Under the pieces are notes generated by a model. That model was not told the DNA's origin. It was given only the letters and a program-made list of their open reading frames with translations, and made no database searches. 10,340 nucleotides of DNA from DAOMFM01 sp035429825 (GTDB lineage: Bacteria; Acidobacteriota; Blastocatellia; UBA7656; JADIYM01), in contig JBGAKX010000150.1 in the NCBI GenBank assembly GCA_044224215.1, positions 1 through 10,340 on the forward strand, given 5' to 3'. Positions 1 to 5,945 of this stretch are shown here, piece by piece (position 1 is the stretch's first letter; every line of letters starts with the position of its first letter). The position numbers and the translations under genes were made by a program.

Positions 1-40
1 CGTCGCGCTTCGCGCTCCTCGACCCCCGGCTATTCTGGCT

Positions 41-55
41 CACCCCTTCGGGGTG
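41..55. terminator. Short GC hairpin downstream of the thioesterase
   Basis: A perfect 6-bp inverted repeat (CACCCC / GGGGTG) with a 3-nt loop lies 22 bases beyond the stop codon of the minus-strand thioesterase. It could end that transcript, but no T-run follows on either strand, so it is only a candidate. The rest of bases 1-77 shows no coding sequence that I can support. Confidence 0.35.
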
Positions 56-77
56 CACTTCACTAAGCAGCAACCCG

Positions 78-527
78 CTACCTCCGCCGTCGTGTCGCTT
101 CGAGAGACACCACAGCCAGCGTGACCGTCGATTTCGCCACGAGCTTCTCCTCACCCGCCCGAACCGCAAAGACTTCGGATTCCGCGACCATGATCGTCCT
201 TCCCGGTTTGAGCACCGTCGCGCGGCAGCGCAATCGCTCGCCGATCGCCGGTCTCAGCAGGTTGATCTTGAATTCGACGCTCAACACGGTGTCGCCGGCC
301 TGCAACAACGTACCGGCCGCGCCGCCGGCGCAATGATCGGCAAGCGCCGCGAGCACGCCAGCATGGACGAAACCGTCCTGCTGGCCGTGGCGAGGCTCAA
401 CCGCGAGCGACGCATCGCACGCGCCGATCTCGAGACCGTCGAGCGTAACGCCCAGGTACGTCATGAATGCTGCGCGGTCGAAAATCTCGCGCACGATCTC
501 CTGATGCAGTGGATCGAGTTCCGGCAT
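78..527 (-). CDS. PaaI-family hotdog-fold acyl-CoA thioesterase
   Basis: This 149-residue protein has the size and layout of the PaaI/YdiI-type hotdog thioesterases, which hydrolyse acyl- or aryl-CoA thioesters in the cytoplasm. The diagnostic segment is GFVHAGVLAALADHCAGGAA (residues 52-71), corresponding to the family's H-G-G-x-x-A-x-L-x-D-x-x-x-G helix. His55 and Asp64 fill the conserved positions, and Asp64 is the likely catalytic acid. The middle Gly of HGG is Ala here, a mild variation. The following strand VLSVEFKINLLRPA (81-94) matches the family's conserved 've.ki.flrp' strand. The frame stays open upstream to 812, but the extra N-terminus is low-complexity and would overlap the divergent CusF-like gene, so ATG at 527 is chosen. 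The substrate cannot be told from sequence, and no pathway partner lies next to it. Confidence 0.85.
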   Translation of the reverse strand: MPELDPLHQEIVREIFDRAAFMTYLGVTLDGLEIGACDASLAVEPRHGQQDGFVHAGVLAALADHCAGGAAGTLLQAGDTVLSVEFKINLLRPAIGERLRCRATVLKPGRTIMVAESEVFAVRAGEEKLVAKSTVTLAVVSLEATRRRR

Positions 528-582
528 GGCAACGAATACTACACGAAACGCTGCAGTGCGCTCGCCGGCTCCTCGGGCCGCA

Positions 583-612
583 TTGCGACGATTGGCGCCC
601 GGCCGGTAAGAT
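583..612 (+). promoter_or_regulatory. Putative sigma70-type promoter of the CusF-like gene
   Basis: TTGCGA (583-588) and TAAGAT (607-612) are separated by 18 bp in the 94-bp gap between the divergent thioesterase and the CusF-like gene. If real, transcription would begin near 619, only a few bases before the ATG at 622, giving an almost leaderless mRNA. That would fit the weak Shine-Dalgarno here. Read by eye; a chance match in GC-rich DNA is possible. Confidence 0.3.
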
Positions 613-621
613 GCATTCTCA

Positions 622-972
622 ATGATTTCACAAAGGGTTGATGGTGTGCTGCCCGGAGCCGACCGGGTGTGGCGTCGTGTTGCGATCCTCATGCTGACCG
701 CCGTCATCGCGGCGGCTGCGTGTTCCTCCACGCAGCAGAAAGCTGCCGTGACGCACAGCGGGAAGGGTGTCGTCGTCGCTGTGGATGCCGCGAAGTCCCG
801 GGTCAAGATCAATCACGAGAAGATCGAAGGGTTCATGGACGCAATGACGATGTGGTTCGACGTGAAGGACGCTGCGATGCTCAACGGCATCGCGGTGGAC
901 GACAAGGTCGAGTTCACGATCACCGAGGAACAATCCGCCGACGTCGTCACGGCGTTGCGTAAGGCGCCATAG
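622..972 (+). CDS. CusF-like copper-binding lipoprotein
   Basis: The 116-residue protein has a basic N-terminus, a hydrophobic stretch (residues 20-33) and Cys34 in VIAAAACSS, a lipobox-like site, so it is probably a membrane-anchored periplasmic lipoprotein. Residues 47-115 match the small OB-fold CusF/copper-binding domain: G-K-G-V-V-V-A-V-D at its start, then INHEKIEGFMDAMTMWFDVK. CusF binds Cu(I)/Ag(I) through one His and two Met. Here the His of NHEKI and the Mets of the AMTM segment are kept, while the Trp that caps copper in E. coli CusF is replaced by Met (FMDAMTM instead of NWPEMTM). That variant is frequent in copper-binding domains outside the Cus efflux system. No CusA/B/C genes are present, so a Cus efflux role is not supported. 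The phosphatase gene follows 37 bp later, probably in one operon. ATG at 691 is an alternative start but leaves a short signal. Confidence 0.8.
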   Translation: MISQRVDGVLPGADRVWRRVAILMLTAVIAAAACSSTQQKAAVTHSGKGVVVAVDAAKSRVKINHEKIEGFMDAMTMWFDVKDAAMLNGIAVDDKVEFTITEEQSADVVTALRKAP

Positions 973-997
973 GCCGGATATGCGGTTCATCGACAAG

Positions 998-1009
998 GGA
1001 GAATCGAGG
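998..1009 (+). promoter_or_regulatory. Ribosome binding site fixing the phosphatase start
   Basis: GGGAGAATCGAGG before the ATG at 1010 holds two purine-rich Shine-Dalgarno-like elements. GGGAG is well spaced for 1010, and GAGG is well spaced for the in-frame ATG at 1019. Neither serves the upstream in-frame ATG at 980, so the shorter form, which begins directly at the signal peptide, is preferred. Confidence 0.6.
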
Positions 1010-1657
1010 ATGCTGGTGATGAAGCGGACGCTCGGGGTGTCACTCGCCGTATCGTTGCTTGCGTGCAACGCCTTCGCGGGCGGCGGCGAGCGTGTCACTG
1101 CACCAACGTGCGCCAATTCGATGCGGCCGATCAACGTCGCCGGAATCGACATCAAGAACTTCGGAGTCGTGGACGGCCACATCTATCGCGGCAATCAGCC
1201 GTCGAAGAGTGATTATCAGTGTCTGAAGGCTCTCGGCGTCTCCACGATCGTCGACCTTCGCGACAACGCCAAGTCTTCGGCGCGTCGTGACGCGGAGGCC
1301 GCCGGCCTCAAGTACGTGAACATACCGATGGACGACCGCGACAAGCCGTACGACACCCAGGTCGCGACGTTTCTCGCTGCGGTGACCGATCCTGCGAACG
1401 GCAATTGCTATGTCCATTGTGTGGGGGGACGCCACCGGACCGGCGCTACGATCGCCATCTACCGCATTGCGGTCGAGGGATGGACGGCGGACGCAGCGTT
1501 CGCCGAGATGGAGAGTTACGACTTCTACTCGCGATGGGGCCACAAGGCCTACAAGTCGTACGTTTACGATTACTACGCGCGGATGAAGGCCGACCCATCG
1601 AGCGTCCCGCTGGCGTATGTGCCAGGCCGTGCACCTGCGGTCCGAACTCCTCAGTAG
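1010..1657 (+). CDS. Secreted dual-specificity/tyrosine phosphatase (Cys-based)
   Basis: The protein (215 residues from ATG 1010) begins with a Sec signal peptide: MKR, a hydrophobic core, then an AFA-G cleavage site near residue 24. The mature part is a compact Cys-dependent phosphatase of the DSP/PTP superfamily. NFGVVDGHIYRGNQPS resembles the conserved entry of small bacterial and plant-fungal atypical DSPs. STIVDLR forms the central strand, and the signature VHCVGGRHRTG fits HC-X5-R-T/S, with Cys137 as nucleophile and Arg143 as the phosphate-binding Arg. Asp108 or Asp109 in MDDRD is the likely general acid. Export means it acts in the periplasm or outside, where phosphoprotein, inositol phosphate or another phosphoester could be the substrate; the sequence does not decide. 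It follows the copper lipoprotein by 37 bp, likely in the same transcript. An extended start at 980 is possible but lacks a ribosome site. Confidence 0.85.
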   Translation: MLVMKRTLGVSLAVSLLACNAFAGGGERVTAPTCANSMRPINVAGIDIKNFGVVDGHIYRGNQPSKSDYQCLKALGVSTIVDLRDNAKSSARRDAEAAGLKYVNIPMDDRDKPYDTQVATFLAAVTDPANGNCYVHCVGGRHRTGATIAIYRIAVEGWTADAAFAEMESYDFYSRWGHKAYKSYVYDYYARMKADPSSVPLAYVPGRAPAVRTPQ

Positions 1658-1685
1658 CACGCGTCAGGCATTGCCGGCGTTTGAC

Positions 1686-1715
1686 TTGACGGCCGGAAGC
1701 GTCGAGGGCTATTCA
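1686..1715 (+). promoter_or_regulatory. Putative promoter of the receiver-domain gene
   Basis: TTGACG (1686-1691) and TATTCA (1710-1715) are 18 bp apart in the 123-bp gap before the response regulator. The -35 is good and the -10 mediocre. A second TTGACT lies at 1681 but is too far from the -10. This suggests the receiver gene can be transcribed apart from the phosphatase. Confidence 0.35.
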
Positions 1716-1780
1716 TAGGGGGCGCGGTCGGTGTGCGACCCTTGTAGTTGCCCTGAGTTCGGACCTGCCGGGAATCGGTA

Positions 1781-2158
1781 ATGCAGCACATCCTCATCAT
1801 CGACGACGACGAGCAGGTGCGGGAGCTCTGTCGGACCGTGCTCGAAGACGCCGGCTATGGCGTCGAATCCGCACCTGACGGTGCAGTTGCGCTCGAAATT
1901 TTCGACCGGCAGCCATGCGAGCTCGTGCTGTGCGACATCTTCATGCCGAACAAGGACGGCATCGAAACGATCCTCGAGCTCACAAAGTCGTACTTTGACG
2001 TCAAGGTCATCGCCATGTCGGGTGGAGCGACGGGTCTGCCCGACTATCTTCCGTCTGCGCGGCAGTTCGGCGCGGTCGACATTCTGAAGAAGCCGTTCTC
2101 GCCTGACGCGCTGCTCAGGATGGTGCGCGACGCGCTCGAGACAAGCAGCGCGACCTGA
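1781..2158 (+). CDS. Single-domain response regulator (CheY-like receiver)
   Basis: The 125 residues are one complete receiver domain with no output domain. The acidic pocket is Asp8-Asp9-Asp10 (ILIIDDDEQVRE), and the phosphoacceptor is Asp52 in LVLCDIFMPNKDG. The switch Ser80 ends VIAMS, and Lys104 with cis-Pro105 sits in DILKKPF. All functional positions of CheY-type receivers are intact, so it should be phosphorylated by a histidine kinase and act through protein contacts or as a phosphorelay intermediate. No kinase lies in the window, so it is an orphan here. GGGA about 8 nt before the ATG is a weak ribosome site. It is convergent with the S9 peptidase gene, and a long hairpin lies in between. 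Confidence 0.92.
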   Translation: MQHILIIDDDEQVRELCRTVLEDAGYGVESAPDGAVALEIFDRQPCELVLCDIFMPNKDGIETILELTKSYFDVKVIAMSGGATGLPDYLPSARQFGAVDILKKPFSPDALLRMVRDALETSSAT

Positions 2159-2187
2159 CACTCGTCGCATCGAGCCGGAGAATGACC

Positions 2188-2220
2188 GGGGCCCGGTCCG
2201 CGCAACGCGATCCGGGCCCC
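2188..2220. terminator. Bidirectional hairpin between convergent genes
   Basis: GGGGCCCGG (2188-2196) pairs perfectly with CCGGGCCCC (2212-2220), and an inner CGCG/CGCG stem (2199-2202 with 2206-2209, CAA loop) extends it. It fills the gap between the receiver gene (ends 2158) and the S9 peptidase gene (ends 2228), so it can stop transcription from both sides. There is no T-run, as is common in GC-rich genomes. Confidence 0.65.
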
Positions 2221-2227
2221 GACGCGC

Positions 2228-4171
2228 TCAGTTCAGCAGGTACTTCCTGACGAACAGGATCGTTGCATAGAACTGGAAGTCCGCGTTCTTCTTCTTGGCG
2301 AATCCGTGCCCTTCGTCCTGGGCCATCAGGTACCAGACGGGCGTGCCAATGCTCTTGATGGTCGCCACCATCTGTTCGGATTCGTTGATCGGCACGCGCG
2401 GGTCGTTCTTGCCCTGCACGACGAACATCGGATTCGTGATGTTCTTTGCCTTGTTGATCGGCGCGATTGCGAGCATGTACTCGCGCATCTTGGGATCGCG
2501 CTCGTCGCCGTACTCGACGCGCCGCAGGTCACGGCGATACGCCTCGGTCCGTTCGAGGAACGTCACGAAATTCGAGATGCCGACGACGTCGATGTTGCAG
2601 CGGATCCTGTTCGGATACATCGTCGCAACCGCAAGCGACATGTACCCGCCGTAGCTGCCGCCCATGACCATGACGCGCGACGCGTCGAGGTCGGGTTGCT
2701 GTGCAATCCAGTCGAGCAACGCGCCGATGTCCTTTACCGATTCCTCGCGCTTGAAGCCGTTGTCGAGTGTCAGAAACGTCTTCCCGTATCCCGACGAACC
2801 GCGCACGTTGGGGCAGATCATCGCCACGCCGAGCTCGCTCATGAAGTAATTCGATCGTCCCATGAAAGCCGGTCGGAACTGCGACTCGGGTCCGCCGTGG
2901 ATGTTGATGATGACGGGCCGCTTGCCGGTGAACTTCGCGGGTGGGCGATACAGAAAACCCGAGATCGAACGATCGTCAAAGCTCTTCCATCGAACGAGTG
3001 ACGGCTCCGAAAACGACGCCGTGTTCAATCCGCCCGTCTCGCTCGCGGTCCACCGCGCCAGCGTTCCGCGCTTGACGTCGATCGAATAGACGTCGGCGGG
3101 CGAGCGCGCGGACGACAGCACGAAGCCGAGCGTCACGGAGTCCTTGTGCCACGAGATGCCGCTGATGACACCCGTCGGGACCTTTGGCGCGGGCAGTTCC
3201 TTGCGGCTCTTCGTGTCCATCAGGTGGAGCACGCTCGCGCCGTCCTCGTTCGTGACGAACGCCAGTGTCTTGCCGTCTTCGGAGAGATCGAATTCTTCAA
3301 CGTCCCAGTTGAGCCCGGCGGTCAGTACCGTCTGATTCTTCGTTGCAAGATCCATGTAGACCAGTCGCTGGAACTCGGAGTCCTTGTCGGTCGTGACGTA
3401 GAGGCCCTTGCCGTCCTTGCTGTACAGCGCACCGCCGTATGCCACGGGCACGGTTCCAGACTTCGGCGTGAGCGCGGTGCGGCTGCCCGTCGCGACGTCA
3501 AAGAGCCACAGGAAACTCTCGTTGGCGGACAGAAACTCGCCGACGACGAGGGTCTTGTCGTCCGGAGACCAGTCGAGCGGGCCCCATCCGCCGCCTTCGA
3601 CGTCGGCAACCTTTCGGTCCGACGAGGCATTCGACGGATCGACCACGTAGAGGTCGTCGTCCGCGCCGTTGCGGCGCGTGGACGTGTATGCCATCCGGTC
3701 CCCGGCCGTAGACCATGGGCCGACGTCGTTCTTGGACTTCCCATCGGTCAGGAGCGTCACCTTGGCGCTGTCGAGGTCGTAGCGATAGATCTGGCTGAAC
3801 TCGTTGCCGCCCGTGTCCCGGCTGAAGACGAACGTGTCGGGGTTCTTCGGATCGTACGACGCAGATTGGATCCGATCGGGAAAGAACGTCACCTGGGACC
3901 TGGCGCCGCCAGGCATCGTCACGCGATGCACCTGCGGCGTGTCACCGAACCGCGTCACGATGAGCATCTCCTTGCGGGTCGGGTGCCAGCCGGCGAGCGA
4001 CGCGGATCGGAACTCCGTGTACGGGCCGACGTCGTCGACAACCGAGTATGGAATCGGCGGGATTCCCTCGGCGACGAGATTCTCGTTTGGAGCGAACGTA
4101 CGTTCCTGAGCTGGAGCCGCAATTGGTAGCGACACGAGCGCGGCGGCAACGAATGAAGCGATGATCTTCAC
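2228..4171 (-). CDS. Exported S9 family prolyl-oligopeptidase/dipeptidyl-peptidase-like enzyme
   Basis: The protein (647 residues from GTG 4171) is a secreted serine peptidase of clan SC, family S9. It has a signal peptide (residues 1 to about 21, ending APA before Gln22), then a beta-propeller of WD40/PD40-like blades over roughly residues 50-385, which gates access to peptides. The C-terminal alpha/beta-hydrolase domain covers about 390-647. The catalytic triad is visible: Ser506 in GGSYGGYMS, Asp590 in QGKNDPRVP and His622 in DEGHGFAKK. The HGGPESQ motif (425-431) supplies the oxyanion-hole region. Family members remove dipeptides or acyl-amino acids from short peptides, and here the site would be periplasmic or extracellular. 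The frame is open up to 4276, but the GTG at 4171 has GAGAGG 9 nt upstream and begins at the signal peptide. Upstream lies the M48 protease gene on the same strand, separated by a terminator and a TATAAT box. Confidence 0.93.
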   Translation of the reverse strand: MKIIASFVAAALVSLPIAAPAQERTFAPNENLVAEGIPPIPYSVVDDVGPYTEFRSASLAGWHPTRKEMLIVTRFGDTPQVHRVTMPGGARSQVTFFPDRIQSASYDPKNPDTFVFSRDTGGNEFSQIYRYDLDSAKVTLLTDGKSKNDVGPWSTAGDRMAYTSTRRNGADDDLYVVDPSNASSDRKVADVEGGGWGPLDWSPDDKTLVVGEFLSANESFLWLFDVATGSRTALTPKSGTVPVAYGGALYSKDGKGLYVTTDKDSEFQRLVYMDLATKNQTVLTAGLNWDVEEFDLSEDGKTLAFVTNEDGASVLHLMDTKSRKELPAPKVPTGVISGISWHKDSVTLGFVLSSARSPADVYSIDVKRGTLARWTASETGGLNTASFSEPSLVRWKSFDDRSISGFLYRPPAKFTGKRPVIINIHGGPESQFRPAFMGRSNYFMSELGVAMICPNVRGSSGYGKTFLTLDNGFKREESVKDIGALLDWIAQQPDLDASRVMVMGGSYGGYMSLAVATMYPNRIRCNIDVVGISNFVTFLERTEAYRRDLRRVEYGDERDPKMREYMLAIAPINKAKNITNPMFVVQGKNDPRVPINESEQMVATIKSIGTPVWYLMAQDEGHGFAKKKNADFQFYATILFVRKYLLN

Positions 4172-4180
4172 GACGGGGAA

Positions 4181-4186
4181 CCTCTC
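4181..4186 (-). promoter_or_regulatory. Ribosome binding site selecting the GTG start of the S9 peptidase
   Basis: On the minus strand GAGAGG lies 9 nt before GTG 4171. No comparable site precedes the in-frame ATGs further upstream, so the GTG start, which opens directly on the signal peptide (VKIIASF...), is preferred. Confidence 0.6.
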
Positions 4187-4220
4187 GATTCTGTGAAATG
4201 TGGGTGCCGGGCGGCGCGTC

Positions 4221-4226
4221 ATTATA
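4221..4226 (-). promoter_or_regulatory. Consensus -10 box (TATAAT) upstream of the S9 peptidase gene
   Basis: A perfect TATAAT reads on the minus strand 50 bp before the GTG start, in an otherwise GC-rich gap. No good -35 is seen 16-18 bp upstream (CAACCC at best). Such an AT-rich hexamer is rare by chance here, so a promoter for the peptidase gene is plausible. Confidence 0.45.
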
Positions 4227-4266
4227 CTGCCGCGGACACGCTGGGGTTGCAGCGAAATGAAATCGA

Positions 4267-4289
4267 GCGCCGTCAACGTGTGACGGCGC
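4267..4289 (-). terminator. Rho-independent terminator of the M48 protease gene
   Basis: A perfect 9-bp inverted repeat, GCGCCGTCA (4267-4275) and TGACGGCGC (4281-4289), has a 5-nt loop. On the minus strand it starts 36 bases past the M48 stop codon and is followed by the T-rich TCGATTTCATTTC. Position, stem and tail fit termination of the M48 transcript before the S9 promoter region. Confidence 0.7.
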
Positions 4290-4324
4290 CCGAGCCAGAG
4301 GCAGTAAGCAGGAGAGAGACGAGA

Positions 4325-5437
4325 CTACGGTGTTGGCGGCGCCGGCGGTGGAGGCGTATCGCTGTCCGACCGCTTGAGCGTCGGCCGATCGGACGGCGCT
4401 GGCGTGGCATTCGGATCACCCTGCGGCGCCGTCGGGTCGTTTGAAGGATCCATGACATCGGGAGTCGATCCCGGATCCGTGGGCTGACGCCGTTTGAGCG
4501 TCGGCTTCTGAGGCGCCGAGCTTCCGCCCGGACCGCCCATGTGATCAGGTGCGTTCGTCAGCGCGACCAGGTGCGCCTTGACGCGATCGAACTCGGACGT
4601 CGTGACGATGTACTCGTCTCGCGGAGGGAACCGCGCGACGAGCGCGTTGACGCGTTCCAGACGGTCCGAGCTCATCGGATGTGTGCTGAACAGCCGCGAG
4701 AACGTTCCCGGCTTCTTCTTCTCCTTGCCTTCGAGCTTCTTGAAGAAATCGGACAGCGCCTGCGGATCATAGCCCGACGCCCACATGTACTGGGCGCCAA
4801 GCATGTCGGCTTCGTACTCGGCGTTGCGGCTGAATTTGAGGAAGCTGATCGGAACGAGAATCCCAGCCGCCGTGCGGGCCGCGTACCCGATGCCGCCGCC
4901 GAGGAAGATCAACGGAATTGTTGCGTAGTTGAGGAGCGTGCCCTTCGAGGCGTTCTCCACCCCGTGACGCGCGGCAACGTGAGCAATTTCGTGCGACATG
5001 ACCCCCGCGAGCTCGGCCTCGTTGTCGGCCGCAAGCAGGAGTCCCTTGTTCACAAAGAAGAACCCACCGGGCAGCGCGAACGCATTCACGTCATCAGAGT
5101 CGACAACCTTGATCGTGAACGGCACCTTGGCGTCCGAATGGAGCACGATGTTCTGCCCCACGCGGTTCACGTACTCGGTGATGATGGGGTCGTCGATGAA
5201 CTTGGCCTGCTGCGCCACCTGCGCCGCAAGGCCGGCTCCAAGCGCCGCCTCCTTCTCGAGCGAGTAGAAGTCGATCTGGTGCTTGTTGATGTCGCGCTTG
5301 CCGACGAGCGTCGGATCTTCCTTGGGGTCGAGCGGTTTGGTCGATGTCGCAGTCTGTCCCCCGGCAAACGCCGCGGAGGCAGACAGCACACAGAGCATCG
5401 CAATCGAAAGCGCTCGGCGCAAAACCTTCATTTTCAT
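4325..5437 (-). CDS. Exported M48-family zinc metalloprotease with Pro-rich tail
   Basis: The 370-residue protein (from ATG 5437) carries a signal peptide (MKMKVLRR, hydrophobic core, cleavage near AFA-G) and an M48 peptidase domain over about residues 75-275. The zinc site is HEIAH (His149, Glu150, His153) with the third ligand in NAEYEADMLG, the usual E-x-x-x-D helix. Phe-Ser-Thr-His253-Pro matches the conserved THP His that can switch onto the zinc in BepA-type enzymes. It lacks the C-terminal TPR of BepA, and an 85-residue Pro/Asp/Lys-rich, probably disordered tail replaces it, with PTLKR occurring twice. Family members act in envelope protein quality control, degrading misassembled outer-membrane proteins; that role is inferred here. 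Hydrophobic residues 171-198 (IPLIFLGGGIGYAA...) may contact membrane. The start is set by the signal peptide. No clear Shine-Dalgarno precedes 5437 or 5431, and the frame is open to 5542. Confidence 0.9.
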   Translation of the reverse strand: MKMKVLRRALSIAMLCVLSASAAFAGGQTATSTKPLDPKEDPTLVGKRDINKHQIDFYSLEKEAALGAGLAAQVAQQAKFIDDPIITEYVNRVGQNIVLHSDAKVPFTIKVVDSDDVNAFALPGGFFFVNKGLLLAADNEAELAGVMSHEIAHVAARHGVENASKGTLLNYATIPLIFLGGGIGYAARTAAGILVPISFLKFSRNAEYEADMLGAQYMWASGYDPQALSDFFKKLEGKEKKKPGTFSRLFSTHPMSSDRLERVNALVARFPPRDEYIVTTSEFDRVKAHLVALTNAPDHMGGPGGSSAPQKPTLKRRQPTDPGSTPDVMDPSNDPTAPQGDPNATPAPSDRPTLKRSDSDTPPPPAPPTP

Positions 5438-5522
5438 AGGTTTGTCGCGGTTGGCCGAAGTCTTCGCGTCATCCGGCCCGAGGTCTTTGCCGCTCCTCCT
5501 CATCGGTATCGATATCGTCTGA

Positions 5523-5531
5523 AGTATACCA
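5523..5531 (-). promoter_or_regulatory. Putative extended -10 promoter of the M48 protease gene
   Basis: The minus strand reads TGGTATACT (TGn plus TATACT), a good extended -10 element that can work without a strong -35. It lies about 86 bp upstream of the start codon. The 8-bp palindrome TATCGATA (5507-5514) sits just downstream of it and could be an operator, although there is no direct evidence. Confidence 0.4.
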
Positions 5532-5609
5532 CGCAGAGCCACTAGGGACTGGCGGTGGATCCCGCACAGGACTCTGTGATGCGCAACGCGCGTGCGCGGG
5601 TTTTCTTGC

Positions 5610-5638
5610 TTGTTCGAGAAAGATCACGGACCTATACT
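5610..5638 (+). promoter_or_regulatory. Putative promoter of the small plus-strand transcription unit
   Basis: TTGTTC (5610-5615) and TATACT (5633-5638) are separated by the ideal 17 bp, in a locally AT-rich patch. Transcription would begin near 5645 and run to the hairpin terminator at 5876-5901, giving an RNA of about 255 nt. The promoter faces away from that of the M48 gene. Confidence 0.5.
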
Positions 5639-5677
5639 GGCCGCATCGCACTTCACTGTTTTCGCTTTCCCTCTAAC

Positions 5678-5688
5678 AGGAGGAGAGG
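5678..5688 (+). promoter_or_regulatory. Strong Shine-Dalgarno before a small GTG ORF
   Basis: AGGAGGAGAGG is the best ribosome-binding sequence in the window. It lies 3 nt before an ATG at 5692 that encodes only Met-Trp-His-stop, and 5 nt before the overlapping GTG at 5694 that opens 45 codons. The AGGAGG core at 5678-5683 is 10 nt from the GTG. Confidence 0.6.
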
Positions 5689-5693
5689 CCAAT

Positions 5694-5831
5694 GTGGCAC
5701 TAGGCGAGACGGCGGGCAACGCGGTCAAGCACGACGGTTGTCTGTGTGTACTCACCCCCGCAGGAGCACTCCATTTGGAGCGCGTATGGTCCAGTACAAC
5801 TGAATATGCTCGGACTGTGACGGCCGATTAG
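5694..5831 (+). CDS. Possible 45-residue small protein, function unknown
   Basis: GTG at 5694 opens 45 codons ending at TAG 5829-5831. It sits inside a complete transcription unit: promoter at 5610-5638, AGGAGG Shine-Dalgarno and a strong terminator at 5876-5901. The product has no signal peptide or membrane segment. It contains a Cys-Leu-Cys pair in HDGCLCVLTPAGAL and ends in a Ser/Thr-rich stretch with Trp-Ser-Ser-Thr. I do not recognise it. Against a protein: GC at the third position is high in the first dozen codons but mixed later, unlike the neighbours, and the competing ATG (MWH-stop) overlaps the GTG in another frame. The transcript may instead be a small RNA, or an RNA with a tripeptide leader. 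The same frame is open back to 5592, but that part would precede the inferred transcription start. Confidence 0.4.
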   Translation: MALGETAGNAVKHDGCLCVLTPAGALHLERVWSSTTEYARTVTAD

Positions 5832-5875
5832 GCCGAACGACGCGGTTCCTGCCGCGCCAACCGAAGAGAATGACG

Positions 5876-5901
5876 AAGGGGCGGACATCAGTCCGCCCCT
5901 T
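5876..5901. terminator. Strong bidirectional rho-independent terminator
   Basis: GGGGCGGAC (5878-5886) pairs perfectly with GTCCGCCCC (5891-5899) around the loop ATCA, and AA/TT flanks extend it to 11 bp. TTTC follows on plus and the mirror TTC on minus. It ends the small plus-strand unit and also lies 45 bp past the stop codon of the minus-strand subtilase, serving both. Confidence 0.8.
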
Positions 5902-5945
5902 TCGCGTGATGACGCGTTGCGGGGATGCCGCGCTGCGAGAGCCTG

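Larger units (their letters stand above)
5645..5901 (+). ncRNA. Candidate independent small transcript
   Basis: Bases from the predicted start (about 5645) to the terminator form one short unit with no large gene. Besides the terminator, its 3' half contains CGGCC-GATTA-GGCCG (5821-5835, covering the small ORF's stop codon) and CGCGG-TTCCTG-CCGCG (5841-5856), i.e. three successive stem-loops. That density of structure favours a regulatory or structured RNA, with or without the small ORF. No known RNA family is recognised. Confidence 0.35.

Noticed and set aside
528..812. Upstream extension of the thioesterase frame
   Set aside because: It is low in complexity, has no family match and overlaps the divergent CusF-like gene. 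ATG 527 starts a protein of normal family length.
2306..4129. Long plus-strand open frames opposite the S9 peptidase gene
   Set aside because: Antisense shadows with Arg/Val/His-rich composition and no motifs. The minus strand encodes a full S9 peptidase with an intact triad.
4541..5545. 334-codon plus-strand frame opposite the M48 gene
   Set aside because: It is an antisense shadow. The minus strand carries HEIAH and a signal peptide.
5581..5605. GC-rich self-complementary stretch followed by TTTTC, resembling a terminator on plus
   Set aside because: The loop would be only 2 nt in the best pairing, and no plus-strand gene ends here. The T-run is better explained as part of the promoter patch.
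5592..5693. Longer form (79 codons) of the small plus-strand ORF
   Set aside because: Its start lies before the inferred promoter and has no ribosome site, while the GTG at 5694 has one.
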